64,000 nucleotides of DNA from Arthrobacter sp. FW306-2-2C-D06B (GCF_021789175.1 NZ_CP084560.1:1488001-1552000); one strand, 5' to 3'. Shown: positions 1 to 10,266, numbered from the stretch's first letter. Numbers and translations are program-made. Notes: generated from the sequence alone by a model not told the origin.

Positions 1-981
1 GCAACCGGACTCGTGATTCCCCTTCAGGGCCGGATCAATGGCGCCCTGGGAGCAAGGCTCGACGACGGCATCGCGGCCGCCGTCGTGAGTTTCACCACCG
101 GGTTGGTACTGATCGCCGCGATCGGACTGGCGCTGCCGAAAGGCCGCGCCGCGCTGCGAAGGATCCTGCCTGCCCTCAAGGAGCGCAGTTTTCCGCGGTT
201 CTATGTCCTGGCCGGCGGTATCGGCGCCCTGTTCGTGTTTGCCCAATCGTTCACGGTCGGCTTGCTTGGCGTGGCCTTGTTCACGGTCGCCGCGGTCACG
301 GGCCAGACCCTGAGCGGACTGCTCGTGGACCGGCTCGGCATCGGTCCCGGGGGCAAACGCTCGATCACCGGGGTCCGCATCCTCGGCAGCGTCCTGACGA
401 TCGCCGCCGTCGTCTGGGCCGTCTCGCCGCGCCTCGGGGCAGCCGCCGACGTCGGGTCCTTGCTGCTGCCGATCCTGTTGCCGGTCGTGGCGGGTTGCCT
501 CATGAGTTTCCAGCAGGCGATGAACGGCACAGCGACCGTGCACTATGGCAGCCCCATCGCCGCGACGCTGGTGAATTTCGTGGCCGGAACAGTCATTCTC
601 TGGATCGCCTGGCTCATCAAGTTGTCGCTGCTTGGTCCAGGACACGCCCTGCCCGCCGAATGGTGGTATTACTTGGGCGGGCCGATGGGCTGCGTCTTCA
701 TCGGCCTGGCTGCCTTGTTGGTCCGCAGCCTCGGTGTCCTGGTCACGGGCCTGGGAATGATTGCCGGCCAGCTCCTCGGATCGCTCGCGCTTGACCTGGT
801 CCTGCCGGCTCCCGGAACCGTGGTGGCTTTGCCCACGATTCTTGGCACCTTGCTGACCCTGTTCGCCATCATCGTCGCCACCTTGCCGTGGCCGAAGGGC
901 GCGCTCTCTTCCCGCCGCCCCGGCAAGGGCCGGCCGGGCCAGTCCCGGAAGCAGGACAGCAACCAAAGGCCGGTAGGCTAG
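1..981 (+). CDS. YdcZ/DUF606-type DMT family transporter, 5' end cut by window
   Basis: Integral membrane protein of the drug/metabolite transporter superfamily, DUF606 (YdcZ) type. The substrate is unknown. About ten hydrophobic segments are visible and fall into two similar halves. The start [14 protein letters not shown] resembles the first repeat of YdcZ proteins (small residues and an N-x-x-L-G motif), and [11 protein letters not shown] near residue 165 is its counterpart in the second half. The frame is open through base 1 (A-T-G-L before the GTG at 13), and family members normally have a few residues before this motif, so the true start probably lies upstream of the window. The C-terminus is basic and soluble. 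It is separated from glyS by about 80 bases and is probably a separate unit. Confidence 0.8.
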   Translation, partial: ATGLVIPLQGRINGALGARLDDGIAAAVVSFTTGLVLIAAIGLALPKGRAALRRILPALKERSFPRFYVLAGGIGALFVFAQSFTVGLLGVALFTVAAVTGQTLSGLLVDRLGIGPGGKRSITGVRILGSVLTIAAVVWAVSPRLGAAADVGSLLLPILLPVVAGCLMSFQQAMNGTATVHYGSPIAATLVNFVAGTVILWIAWLIKLSLLGPGHALPAEWWYYLGGPMGCVFIGLAALLVRSLGVLVTGLGMIAGQLLGSLALDLVLPAPGTVVALPTILGTLLTLFAIIVATLPWPKGALSSRRPGKGRPGQSRKQDSNQRPVG

Positions 982-1064
982 GACTCGCAGCTTCCTGCAC
1001 AGCATTACCTTCGCGCACAAGCACGGACCGCACCCAGCGGCCCTGTAGAACATTGGAGTTACCC

Positions 1065-2450
<1,386 letters not shown>

Positions 2451-2452
2451 GC

Positions 2453-3427
2453 GTGTCCATCGAATACCGCGAATGGCGTGAGGGCGACGACCTCGCGCTC
2501 CTGGAAATGTGGGGCGGGCCCGAGACCCTCCCGGCACAGCAATTCCGTGCGGCCCTGGCTCCGTCGAGCAACGGCGGCCAAGGCCAGCCTTGGCGCCGGT
2601 GCATCGTTGCCGAAGACGTCGTGGACGGCATCGGCATCCCGGTGGCTGCAGGTGTGGTCCACGAGGCCTCCCTGCACCCGGAACGGCTCTGGGCCTACGT
2701 CGAGGTTGCCAAGGACCACCGCCGGAGCGGGATAGGGGCCACGCTCCTGACCATGCTGCGGCGCGAAGCCGGGCAGTCGCCGTCGGGGGTCACCAAGCTG
2801 CGCAGCAAGGTGGAGCCCGGCACGGCCGGCGCATCCTTCGCCGAGTGGGCGGGACTTGCACCTATCCAGCGTTCCCGGCTTGTGGTGGTGGATCCCGAGC
2901 CGCTCAGGTTGCCGGTGTTTGGCGACGGCTCCGAAGCAGCGGCCTCCGAGCAAGTGGAAGACCTCGCCACGGGATCCGTGGAATTGAGCGACGTCGTAGG
3001 CCGGTACTACACCGCCGTGCACCATTGGGACAACCCCGGAGTGCTCGGCATCCCCACTGTGCAGCGGCTGTTCCTCGATGACCTCACCGGGGCGCACGGT
3101 GCGGTCGTGCTGCGAGCGCCTAAGGCGAGCGCTTTTGGCTCTGGCGTTCCGGCCACCCGCAAGGGCAAGCTGCAGGCTTTCGCCATCAGCTACGCCCAGG
3201 GCGGCTCGGATGAGCCCTCGGAGGTATTCCTCGGGCACGATCCGCTTTTGCAGGATGACGAGGCCCGCGGCGCGATCCGTGACCTGCTGGCGCTCATTGC
3301 CTATCAGCACCCCGTGCTCCTCGAGGTGGACGATTCCATGACGGCAGTGCGCGCCGTCGTCGATCCCTTGCTGGAGCTGGGCAAGGCGAAGCTCCGCGGC
3401 GCGGACACCCTGGTGGTCAGCGAATAG
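2453..3427 (+). CDS. GNAT family N-acetyltransferase
   Basis: A predicted acetyl-CoA-dependent N-acyltransferase; the substrate is not predictable. The acetyl-CoA pyrophosphate loop reads RRSGIGATLL around residues 88-97, matching R/Q-x-x-G-x-G/A. At 324 aa it is twice the size of a single GNAT domain, and the second half (from about residue 165) may be a degenerate second GNAT-like fold. It starts with GTG two bases after the glyS stop, so it is translationally coupled to glyS and probably co-transcribed. No other partner is evident. The same-strand repeat hairpin at 3450 follows it and may end the transcript. Confidence 0.8.
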   Translation: MSIEYREWREGDDLALLEMWGGPETLPAQQFRAALAPSSNGGQGQPWRRCIVAEDVVDGIGIPVAAGVVHEASLHPERLWAYVEVAKDHRRSGIGATLLTMLRREAGQSPSGVTKLRSKVEPGTAGASFAEWAGLAPIQRSRLVVVDPEPLRLPVFGDGSEAAASEQVEDLATGSVELSDVVGRYYTAVHHWDNPGVLGIPTVQRLFLDDLTGAHGAVVLRAPKASAFGSGVPATRKGKLQAFAISYAQGGSDEPSEVFLGHDPLLQDDEARGAIRDLLALIAYQHPVLLEVDDSMTAVRAVVDPLLELGKAKLRGADTLVVSE

Positions 3428-3449
3428 CAGTCAGCTGGCCGGTTACCGG

Positions 3450-3515
3450 CCCAACTGGCTCGCATTAGTTGTCGTTTTGAGCCCTCATAACGACAACAAC
3501 TGCGAGCCAGTTGGG
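3450..3515. repeat. 66-bp inverted repeat (hairpin), copy 1
   Basis: Near-perfect palindrome with about 27-base arms that begins CCCAACTGGCTCGC and ends with its complement, centred on TTGAGCCCTCAT. A second copy at 5032-5097 differs by only a few bases, so the pair brackets the FAD oxidase gene. It lies between the end of the acetyltransferase gene and a promoter-like sequence, so it could act as a bidirectional terminator. The intact arms at two sites suggest a dispersed, REP-like chromosomal repeat rather than a one-off terminator. Confidence 0.85.
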
Positions 3516-3522
3516 TGAACTC

Positions 3523-3551
3523 TTGACGAGGCCGTGGCATGGGTGTAGTCA
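3523..3551 (+). promoter_or_regulatory. Candidate sigma-70-type promoter for the FAD oxidase gene
   Basis: TTGACG (3523-3528), a 17-base spacer and TAGTCA (3546-3551). The -35 box is good and the -10 box weak. It sits 90 bases before the oxidase start and just after the inverted repeat. Confidence 0.3.
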
Positions 3552-3639
3552 TGACGACGTAAGCCCCGGCCGTTGGTCTGGTGGGGTAGCGGCGGGTGGA
3601 ACTAATCCGGTCTCATGAAGAGAATCGGCGGTAACACCC

Positions 3640-5013
3640 ATGAATGGAACAGCCCTCGACGGACTGCGCGAACAGCTCCGTGGGCAACTCGTCACTCCAC
3701 GTGATCCTGACTATGATTCCGCCCGTGCTGTCTATAACGGGATGATCGACAAACGCCCGGCCGGCGTCGTGCGTGTGGCACAGGTAGCGGACGTCATTGC
3801 CAGCGTGAACTTTGCCCGGGACAATTCCCTGCCCTTGGCCATCCGCGGCGGCGGCCACAGCGCTCCCGGCTTCGGTACCTGGGACGATGCCCTTGTCATC
3901 GATTTCGTCAACCGCACCGGAGTCCGTGTTGACCCCGAGGCCGGTACAGCCCGTGCCGAGGCGGGAACGACTTGGGCAGATTTCAACCATGCGACCCATG
4001 CCTTCGGGTTGGCTACCACGGGCGGGATCGTGGGGTCCACCGGCATCGCAGGTCTGACCCTGGGTGGCGGCATCGGCTATCTTGCCCGCAAACACGGCCT
4101 GTCCTGTGACAACTTGATCTCCGCTGACGTGGTGACCGCCGACGGCAAATTCCTGACCGCGAGCGAAACCCGGAACGAGGATCTCTTCTGGGCCTTGCGG
4201 GGCGGCGGAGGCAACTTCGGTGTGGTGACGTCGCTGGAATACAAGCTGCACCCGGTGGACATGGTCCACGCTGCGATCATCATCTACGGCATGGAGCATG
4301 CTGAGACCGTTGCGAAGTTCTACCGCGACTACATAGACACTGCCCCGGAGGAATTCGGGGCGTTCGTGGGCTTCCACCAGGGGCCGCCCGTACCGTTCCT
4401 GCCCGAGGAGTGGCACGGCAAACCGGTCTGCGTGGTCATTGGCATGTGGACAGGTGATCCTGCCGAAGGAGCCGCCCGCTGGCAGCCGTTCCTGGATGTT
4501 GCCCCCGTGGCGGGTTCGCTCGTGGGGCCCATGCCGTACCCGGCACTCAACTCGGCCTTTGATCCTCTGCTTCCGAAAGGTATGCAGGCCTACTGGAAAG
4601 CGGATTTCCTCTCCGAGCTCAACGACGGCGCCATTGCGGCCCATCTTGAGTACGGAAGCAAAGTTCCGAGCGTGCAGACGTCCGTCCATGTCTACCCGAT
4701 CGACGGTGCCGTGCAACGCGTGGGTCAGAAGGACACCGCCTTCGTCAACCGCGGCGTCAAGTTCTCTCCGGTGATCGCCTGCATGTGGAACGACCCCGCA
4801 GACAACGAGGCGAACATCGACTGGGTCCGCAGTTACGCCGCGGCATTGCGCCCGCACTCCTCGCCGGGCGGCTATATCGGCTTCATGGACGGTGATGATC
4901 AGGGCAGGATCAGGGAGAACTACGGGGTCAACTACGAGCGGCTCCAAGCCATCAAGGGCAAGTACGATCCAGGAAACCTCTTCCACGTGAACCAAAACAT
5001 CAAACCCGCCTGA
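3640..5013 (+). CDS. FAD-binding oxidoreductase, berberine-bridge-enzyme (BBE) type
   Basis: Flavoprotein oxidase or dehydrogenase of the VAO/PCMH superfamily; the substrate is unknown (members oxidise sugars, alcohols or secondary metabolites). The FAD-binding domain occupies about residues 35-210, with the flavin-attachment motif RGGGHS (His73) and the nucleotide loop GSTGIAGLTLGGG. The C-terminal BBE domain ends NYERLQAIKGKYDPGNLFH. The cysteine used for bicovalent FAD attachment in plant BBE is not at the expected position (GSTG instead), so single 8-alpha-histidyl linkage is inferred. At 457 aa it is of usual family length. No signal peptide is evident. Its RBS is weak. The gene stands alone between two copies of the 66-bp repeat, which may mark it as an inserted cassette. 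Confidence 0.88.
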   Translation: MNGTALDGLREQLRGQLVTPRDPDYDSARAVYNGMIDKRPAGVVRVAQVADVIASVNFARDNSLPLAIRGGGHSAPGFGTWDDALVIDFVNRTGVRVDPEAGTARAEAGTTWADFNHATHAFGLATTGGIVGSTGIAGLTLGGGIGYLARKHGLSCDNLISADVVTADGKFLTASETRNEDLFWALRGGGGNFGVVTSLEYKLHPVDMVHAAIIIYGMEHAETVAKFYRDYIDTAPEEFGAFVGFHQGPPVPFLPEEWHGKPVCVVIGMWTGDPAEGAARWQPFLDVAPVAGSLVGPMPYPALNSAFDPLLPKGMQAYWKADFLSELNDGAIAAHLEYGSKVPSVQTSVHVYPIDGAVQRVGQKDTAFVNRGVKFSPVIACMWNDPADNEANIDWVRSYAAALRPHSSPGGYIGFMDGDDQGRIRENYGVNYERLQAIKGKYDPGNLFHVNQNIKPA

Positions 5014-5031
5014 ACCCGGGTGCGAACCCGG

Positions 5032-5097
5032 CCCAACTGGCTCGCATTAGTTGTCGTTTTGAGCCCTCATAACGACAACTAATGCGAGTTAGTTGGG
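5032..5097. repeat. 66-bp inverted repeat (hairpin), copy 2
   Basis: Second copy of the palindrome at 3450-3515, same orientation, same length, with the same arm start CCCAACTGGCTCGC. It begins 18 bases after the FAD oxidase stop and ends 52 bases before the YibE/F start. The right arm has AGTTAGTTGGG where copy 1 has AGCCAGTTGGG, so this copy has two arm mismatches. Confidence 0.85.
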
Positions 5098-5149
5098 AGT
5101 GCCACTGGGCTGCCCCACGTAGGCTTGTGGGCATGAGGTTTTGCAGCTA

Positions 5150-6598
5150 ATGGGTCACGGCCATTCACACGGACACACAGAGCATTTCGAGCCAAGCCCG
5201 CAGGCACTCGCGGCACGCAAGCGGGCCAACTGGCTCCTCGTGGCCGTGCTGGCCCCGATTGCCGTGCTCACGATCGTTGCCATGCTCGTCATGTGGCCGT
5301 CAGGGAGCAAGGAAGGCATCACGTTCGCGAGCCCTTACGCGGCGGCTCCCGGGGTGACGTTTGATACCGGCAAGATCCAAGCCGTCACCCAGGAAAACTG
5401 CACGCAGGGGACCCAGGCTCCGAGTACGAACGGTACAAACGGCACGAGCGGCACGAACCAAAGCAGCGGCACACAGCCGCAGGGGTCCCAATGCACGTTC
5501 GCGTCCACGCAACCGGATAACGGCGGCAGCCCCGTCAAAGTGGTCATCAACCCGGACGTCGCCAAGTCCCACGGCGTCAAGGTGGGGGACAGCATCCGCT
5601 ATCTGAACCTGTCCAGGGTTCAGGGCGCAGCGGCGGGCAACGGCTCGCCGTCGTACGTTTTCCTGGACTTCGTGCGGACCGTTCCCATGGCGCTCTTGGC
5701 GATCCTCTACGCCGTGGTGGTCATTGCGGTCGCGCGTTGGCGCGGCTTCCGGGCGCTCCTTGGACTGGCCGGAGCCTACGTGGTGATGGTCAGCTTCATG
5801 CTTCCGGGGTTGGTGGAAGGCAAGCCGCCGCTCCTCGTGGCATTGGTCGGCTCCACGGCGATCATGATGGGCGTGCTCTATTTCGCCCACGGATTCTCGG
5901 CCAAGACCTCCACCGCGTTGCTGGGCACGATCTTCGGCCTCGGCATTACGGCGCTGCTAGCGGCCTGGGCCACGGACGCCGCCAACCTGACCGGTATCGC
6001 CACCAGCGAGGGCGCCACGCTCGTGAACATGTCGGACAAGATCTCCCTGTCCGGCATCATCCTGTGTGGGCTGATTATCTCCGGGCTCGGAGTCCTCAAC
6101 GACGTGACCATCACCCAGTCCGCGGCCGTGTGGGAACTCTACGAGCTCGCACCCGAGACCGGCGCGCGCAAGCTGTTCACCTCGGCCATGAGGATCGGCC
6201 GGGACCACATCGCCTCAACCGTCTACACGATCGCCTTCGCCTACGCCGGTGCCGCCCTCCCCATCCTGATCATTGTCATGCTGTACGACCGCCCTCTGGT
6301 CGATGCCCTCACGAGTGCCGAATTGTCCGAGGAAGTCATCCGCACACTGGTAGGGTCCATCGGCCTGGTGCTTGCCATCCCGGTGACCACTTTGATCGCA
6401 GTGCTGGTGGTCAAAGCGACCGGTCCGAGGCGGCTCGCGGCCGCCGGCACGGCGGATTCGGAAGCAGCCGACGACGACGGGAAGGTCCGTGAGCTTGAAG
6501 CCGCCGGGTCCGCCGACGCCTTCGAATCGTTCGACACCGGCGAGCTTGCCGCCGTCGTCATGACCAGGCGGGCACGCAGGGAAGCCGAGCGCCGCTAG
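5150..6598 (+). CDS. YibE/F family integral membrane protein with His-rich N-terminus
   Basis: Multipass membrane protein of the YibE/F family (PF07907 type), function unknown. The N-terminus MGHGHSHGHTEH has five histidines in twelve residues, which suggests metal contact. One membrane segment (about 30-50) is followed by an extracytoplasmic domain with a Thr/Ser/Asn/Gly-rich linker and four cysteines, then about seven more membrane helices from residue 175 on. The C-terminal tail is acidic and then basic (RRARREAERR). The ATG at 5150 is preferred over the TTG at 5141 because AGG at 5136-5138 is correctly spaced only for the ATG. It appears monocistronic, with a 104-base gap to the ABC operon. 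Confidence 0.82.
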   Translation: MGHGHSHGHTEHFEPSPQALAARKRANWLLVAVLAPIAVLTIVAMLVMWPSGSKEGITFASPYAAAPGVTFDTGKIQAVTQENCTQGTQAPSTNGTNGTSGTNQSSGTQPQGSQCTFASTQPDNGGSPVKVVINPDVAKSHGVKVGDSIRYLNLSRVQGAAAGNGSPSYVFLDFVRTVPMALLAILYAVVVIAVARWRGFRALLGLAGAYVVMVSFMLPGLVEGKPPLLVALVGSTAIMMGVLYFAHGFSAKTSTALLGTIFGLGITALLAAWATDAANLTGIATSEGATLVNMSDKISLSGIILCGLIISGLGVLNDVTITQSAAVWELYELAPETGARKLFTSAMRIGRDHIASTVYTIAFAYAGAALPILIIVMLYDRPLVDALTSAELSEEVIRTLVGSIGLVLAIPVTTLIAVLVVKATGPRRLAAAGTADSEAADDDGKVRELEAAGSADAFESFDTGELAAVVMTRRARREAERR

Positions 6599-6603
6599 CC
6601 GTC

Positions 6604-6619
6604 GATGACATTTGTCATC
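6604..6619. promoter_or_regulatory. Palindromic operator candidate upstream of ABC-two-component operon
   Basis: GATGACATTTGTCATC, with 7-base arms around TT, 84 bases before the ABC ATPase start. A further TGACA half-site follows at 6629-6633. The response regulator at 9606 is the obvious candidate to bind here, because NarL-type regulators of ABC exporters commonly control their own operon; that link is inference. Confidence 0.45.
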
Positions 6620-6702
6620 CCCCATCGGTGACACACGCCCGGGCTCCGGAGGCGGATCTCGGCTTTGATGGGTAGTGGAGTAAACCAAAGCCAAGGAGAG
6701 CC

Positions 6703-7641
6703 ATGACAACAGCGAGTGTGCCGGCCGTCCACGCAGCCGGACTGCACAAGAGCTTCGGGAAGGTCCACGCCGTCCGCGGCCTGGACCTCACCGTGCAGCC
6801 GGGAGAGGTGGTGGCGTTCCTCGGTCCCAACGGGGCCGGCAAGACCACCACCATCGACATGATCCTCGGATTGAGCGCACCGGACCAGGGAAGCGTCTCC
6901 ATCTTCGGCCATACTCCCCGCGGAGCCATCGCCCGCGGCCAGGTCGCAGCGGTGATGCAGACCGGCGGCTTGCTGCGGGACATCACCGTGCGCGAGACCG
7001 TGCAGCTCAACGCTGCCATGTTCGACTCCTCCCGGCCAGTGGACGAAGTCCTGGCGCGTGCGGGCATCCTGGAGATCGCCGACCGCAAGGTCGAAAAGTG
7101 CTCAGGCGGCCAGCAGCAACGGCTGCGCTTCGCGATGGCACTCGTCTCCGATCCCGGATTGCTGATCCTGGACGAGCCCACCACGGGCATGGATGTCGCG
7201 GGACGACGCGACTTCTGGACCGCTATCAGGGCCGACGCCCAGCGCGGACGGACCGTCATCTTCGCCACCCATTACCTCGAAGAAGCCGACGCCTACGCGG
7301 ACAGGATTGTCCTGGTCCGGCAAGGCAGCATCGTCGCGGACGGCACCGCCGCCCAGATCAAGAACCTCGCCTCCGGCCGCACCGTCAAGGCTTCATTTCC
7401 GGCAACAGAGCGCGGGCTGCTCGCCGGGATGCCGCCCGTCGAAAGCATGGATTACGACGGCGGACGCCTCACCGTCCGCACGGGCGACTCGGACGCCGTC
7501 GTGCGGTACCTGCTCAATAACACGGGCGCCCACGACGTCGAAGTGGCGGCCAACAACCTTGAGGAGGCGTTCGTCGCCCTCACCGGAGACGACGCCGCGC
7601 CTGAATCCACGAGCATCACTCTTGAAGGAGACTTCGTATGA
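6703..7641 (+). CDS. ABC transporter ATP-binding subunit (drug/lipid exporter type)
   Basis: ATPase of an ABC-2 exporter of the DrrA/CcmA type; it acts at the inner face of the membrane with the permease encoded next. Walker A GPNGAGKTT is at residues 41-49, the signature SGGQQQR near 134-140, Walker B LLILDEP near 153-159, and the switch His lies in FATHYLEEAD. At 312 aa it carries the usual C-terminal extension after the nucleotide-binding domain. AAGGAG gives a strong ribosome site 7 bases before the ATG. It overlaps the permease gene by ATGA. With the kinase and regulator it forms a four-gene operon, so export is probably induced by a membrane signal. The substrate is unknown; peptide antibiotic, lipid or ionophore are all plausible. 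Confidence 0.92.
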   Translation: MTTASVPAVHAAGLHKSFGKVHAVRGLDLTVQPGEVVAFLGPNGAGKTTTIDMILGLSAPDQGSVSIFGHTPRGAIARGQVAAVMQTGGLLRDITVRETVQLNAAMFDSSRPVDEVLARAGILEIADRKVEKCSGGQQQRLRFAMALVSDPGLLILDEPTTGMDVAGRRDFWTAIRADAQRGRTVIFATHYLEEADAYADRIVLVRQGSIVADGTAAQIKNLASGRTVKASFPATERGLLAGMPPVESMDYDGGRLTVRTGDSDAVVRYLLNNTGAHDVEVAANNLEEAFVALTGDDAAPESTSITLEGDFV

Positions 7642-8414
7642 GCACGGCAACAGTCGTCCAGGAACGGAAGCCGTCCACCGGCGGGGTCAACCGCACCTTC
7701 CTCTGGATCGAGATCAAGCGCATGCTCCGGAACCGCCGGACCATCATGTTCACGGTGTTCATGCCGGCCATCTTCTTCTTCATTTTCGGCTTGTCCAATA
7801 AGGACAAGCTCCTGCCCAACGGGCACAGCTACGGCCAGTACATCCTCATCAGCCTCACGGTCTATGCCGCGATGACCGCTGCTACGGGCGCCGGTAGCCA
7901 AGTGGCGGTGGAACGTGCCCAAGGCTGGAGCCGCCAGCTTCGCCTCACGCCTCTCCTGCCCGGGGCGTACATCGCGGTGAAAGCCATGGCTGCGCTGACG
8001 CTGTCCCTCATTGCCGTCGTGGCCCAGTTCGTCATCGGTGCCCTGGCGGGCGTCACGATGGATGCCCAGACCTGGTTGACAGCGGGGTTGGTGGCCTGGC
8101 TGGGCTCCCTGGTCTTCGCGGCCCTTGGCCTGTTCGTCGGATACCTCATGCCGAGCCAGAACGTCATGCAGATCCTCGGCCCGGCCCTGGCCATCCTTGC
8201 CATGCTCGGTGGACTGTTCATGCCGATCGAGATCATGGGGGAGACCTTCGGGAACATCGCCAAGTTCACGCCCGCATACGGGATCGGGCAATTGGCCCGG
8301 AGCCCCATCACCGGCCAGTTCGACTGGGCGTGGATCCTCAACGTGCTCATCTGGCTCGCGATCTTCGTGGCCGGGGCTGCCATGGCGTTCCGCCGCGACA
8401 CGAAACGTGTCTGA
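7638..8414 (+). CDS. ABC-2 type transporter permease
   Basis: Membrane subunit of the exporter whose ATPase is immediately upstream. Its 258 residues carry six predicted membrane helices, with the ABC-2 pattern of a soluble N-terminus (TFLWIEIKRMLRNRRT) leading into the first helix and a last helix ending in a basic tail. The start ATG overlaps the ATPase stop (ATGA), and AAGGAG lies 7 bases before it inside the ATPase gene, so translation is coupled. A 22-base gap separates it from the kinase gene. Confidence 0.9.
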   Translation: MSTATVVQERKPSTGGVNRTFLWIEIKRMLRNRRTIMFTVFMPAIFFFIFGLSNKDKLLPNGHSYGQYILISLTVYAAMTAATGAGSQVAVERAQGWSRQLRLTPLLPGAYIAVKAMAALTLSLIAVVAQFVIGALAGVTMDAQTWLTAGLVAWLGSLVFAALGLFVGYLMPSQNVMQILGPALAILAMLGGLFMPIEIMGETFGNIAKFTPAYGIGQLARSPITGQFDWAWILNVLIWLAIFVAGAAMAFRRDTKRV

Positions 8415-8436
8415 ACAGGCCGCTAGGGTGGGCACC

Positions 8437-9609
8437 ATGACCACCAACGGACGCGGAACGTCCTTCAGGGATGTGTTCGCCGGAAACGTGTTCACCGGCA
8501 CGATGTTCCGCGGTCGCATGTTCCGCGGTCCAGGGCCACGGGGCTGGTTCATCGGTGCGGGACTTTCCATCCTGCTCTGGGCCTGGCCGACGTGGAACAT
8601 CGTGTGGTCCGTGGACGAGCCCTTGGCCTGGAAGGTGGCGGCATCGGCCTCCCTGATCGTGTTCTTCGCCGCCTACGTCTTCCTGCCGCAGATCAGTTGG
8701 CGCCTGGGCGTCCGGGCGGGCATCGTGTCCGTCTGCATCCTGCTGGCGCTGAACGGGCTAATGATCCTCATCATTGGAAGGGAGGCCTTGTGGACCTGGA
8801 CGTTCCTCGCCTGCGCCATCGCCATGACCTCCCTTCCGCGGCGCACCGATTTCTTCCTCATCGTCGCCTTGGCCCTCGTCTCCTTCACCACCCAGCTGGT
8901 GACGGGCAACGGGGAGCAGGCCTTGCTCCAGGCCGGGATCATCTTGTCCCTCGGCCTCATGATGTCCGCCTTCGCGCGGCTGATCCGGCAGACCGCACGG
9001 CTCCGCGAAGCGCAAACTGAGCTCGCCGACGCAGCCGTTGCAGCCGAGCGCAGCCGCGTCGCGCGGGATATGCACGACATCCTGGGGCATTCCCTGACGG
9101 TGATCGCCGTGAAGGCCGAGTTGGCAGGGAGGATGCTGGACACCGTGCCCGGCGACTACCCTGCCCGGGACCGGGCAGCCGCCGAGATCTCCGCGGTGCA
9201 GGATCTGGCCCGCGGTGCGCTCGCCGACGTCCGGGCCACGGTGGCCGGCTACCGCGGCGTCAACGTACTGGCGGAGCTCGCCGTCGCCCGGACGGCCTTG
9301 GAATCGGCCGGGATCGACGCCGAATTGCCGGGAACCGTGGAGCAGGTTCCGGCGCGGCACCGGGAGCTCTTCGGCTGGGTCCTGCGCGAAGGCGTCACCA
9401 ACGTGGTGCGGCACTCCGGTGCCGCGCGCTGCCGCGTCCGGTTGACGGCGTCGAGCGTGTTGGTGGAGGACGACGGCGTCGGCCCGGCTCCCGAAGGCCG
9501 CTCCGGGAACGGACTGGCCGGGGTCCGCGAACGCGTGGGTGCCGCCGGAGGAACGGTCAGCATTGGCCCGAGTGACCTGGGAGGGTTCAGATTGGCGGTG
9601 GAGGTATGA
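8437..9609 (+). CDS. Sensor histidine kinase, NarX/DesK-like (HisKA_3)
   Basis: Membrane sensor kinase of a two-component system; 390 aa. An unusual cytoplasmic N-terminus has four FxGxx units in a row (about residues 13-32), then six hydrophobic segments (about 36-180), a HisKA_3 dimerisation helix with ARDMHDILGHSL (phospho-His 213), and a compact HATPase domain with NVVRHS, the DDGVG box and GNGLAGVRERV. The start at 8437 is chosen over upstream in-frame codons because those lie inside the permease gene; it is the first ATG after that stop. The last bases overlap the regulator start (ATGA). It probably senses envelope stress or the exported compound (inference from context). Confidence 0.9.
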   Translation: MTTNGRGTSFRDVFAGNVFTGTMFRGRMFRGPGPRGWFIGAGLSILLWAWPTWNIVWSVDEPLAWKVAASASLIVFFAAYVFLPQISWRLGVRAGIVSVCILLALNGLMILIIGREALWTWTFLACAIAMTSLPRRTDFFLIVALALVSFTTQLVTGNGEQALLQAGIILSLGLMMSAFARLIRQTARLREAQTELADAAVAAERSRVARDMHDILGHSLTVIAVKAELAGRMLDTVPGDYPARDRAAAEISAVQDLARGALADVRATVAGYRGVNVLAELAVARTALESAGIDAELPGTVEQVPARHRELFGWVLREGVTNVVRHSGAARCRVRLTASSVLVEDDGVGPAPEGRSGNGLAGVRERVGAAGGTVSIGPSDLGGFRLAVEV

Positions 9610-10217
9610 GCATCCGATTGGTGATCGCGGACGACCAGGCTCTCGTGCGCGGGGCATTGGCGGCTTTGCTGGGACTGGAGCAGGACATCGAGGTGGTCGC
9701 TGAACTGGGTGACGGGACAGGGGTGGCGGCCGCCGTCGTCGAGCATTCCGCCGATGTGGCGATGCTCGACGTCGAGATGCCCGGCCTGGACGGTATCAGC
9801 GCGGCGGCGGCCGTGCGGCGGGCCGCGCCGTCATGCCGGGTCCTCATGGTGACCACGTTCGGTCGGCCCGGCTACCTCAAGCGTGCCATGCAGGCCGGTG
9901 CCTCCGGATTCGTCGTCAAGGACACGCCCGCGCGGCAATTGGCCGAAGCGGTGCGCCGCGTCCATCAAGGGCTCAGGGTGGTGGACCCCGGGCTCGCCGC
10001 CGAATCTTTGACCGCGGGAGACAGCCCGCTGACCGAGCGGGAGGGGGAGGTGCTCAAGGCAGCGTCCGACGGCGGAACGGTGGCCGATATCGCGAAGTCG
10101 GCGATGCTTTCCGAAGGGACCGTGCGGAACTACCTCTCCGCCGCGATGGCCAAGACCGGTGGCCGGACCCGTGCCGAGGCTGTGCGGATCGCCGAAGACA
10201 ACGGCTGGCTGCTCTAG
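9606..10217 (+). CDS. Response regulator, NarL/LuxR family
   Basis: DNA-binding partner of the kinase encoded immediately upstream (overlap ATGA). The receiver domain occupies residues 1-118 with acidic pair D9-D10, phospho-acceptor Asp55 in MLDVEMPG and the conserved Lys in FVVKDTPA. The C-terminal GerE/LuxR helix-turn-helix spans about 138-195 (LTEREGEVLKAASDGGTVA). At 203 aa it is standard for the class. It probably activates the ABC operon it belongs to, possibly at the palindrome 6604-6619. No terminator is visible before dusB, which begins 49 bases later. Confidence 0.92.
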   Translation: MSIRLVIADDQALVRGALAALLGLEQDIEVVAELGDGTGVAAAVVEHSADVAMLDVEMPGLDGISAAAAVRRAAPSCRVLMVTTFGRPGYLKRAMQAGASGFVVKDTPARQLAEAVRRVHQGLRVVDPGLAAESLTAGDSPLTEREGEVLKAASDGGTVADIAKSAMLSEGTVRNYLSAAMAKTGGRTRAEAVRIAEDNGWLL

Positions 10218-10266
10218 CGGCCCGCACCCACGTATTCGGCAAGCTCGAGTCTGAGACAATGGACGG

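Noticed and set aside
888..1064. Upstream extension of glyS reading frame
   Set aside because: It overlaps the transporter gene and has no synthetase similarity; the ATG at 1065 has a ribosome site and the conserved N-terminus.
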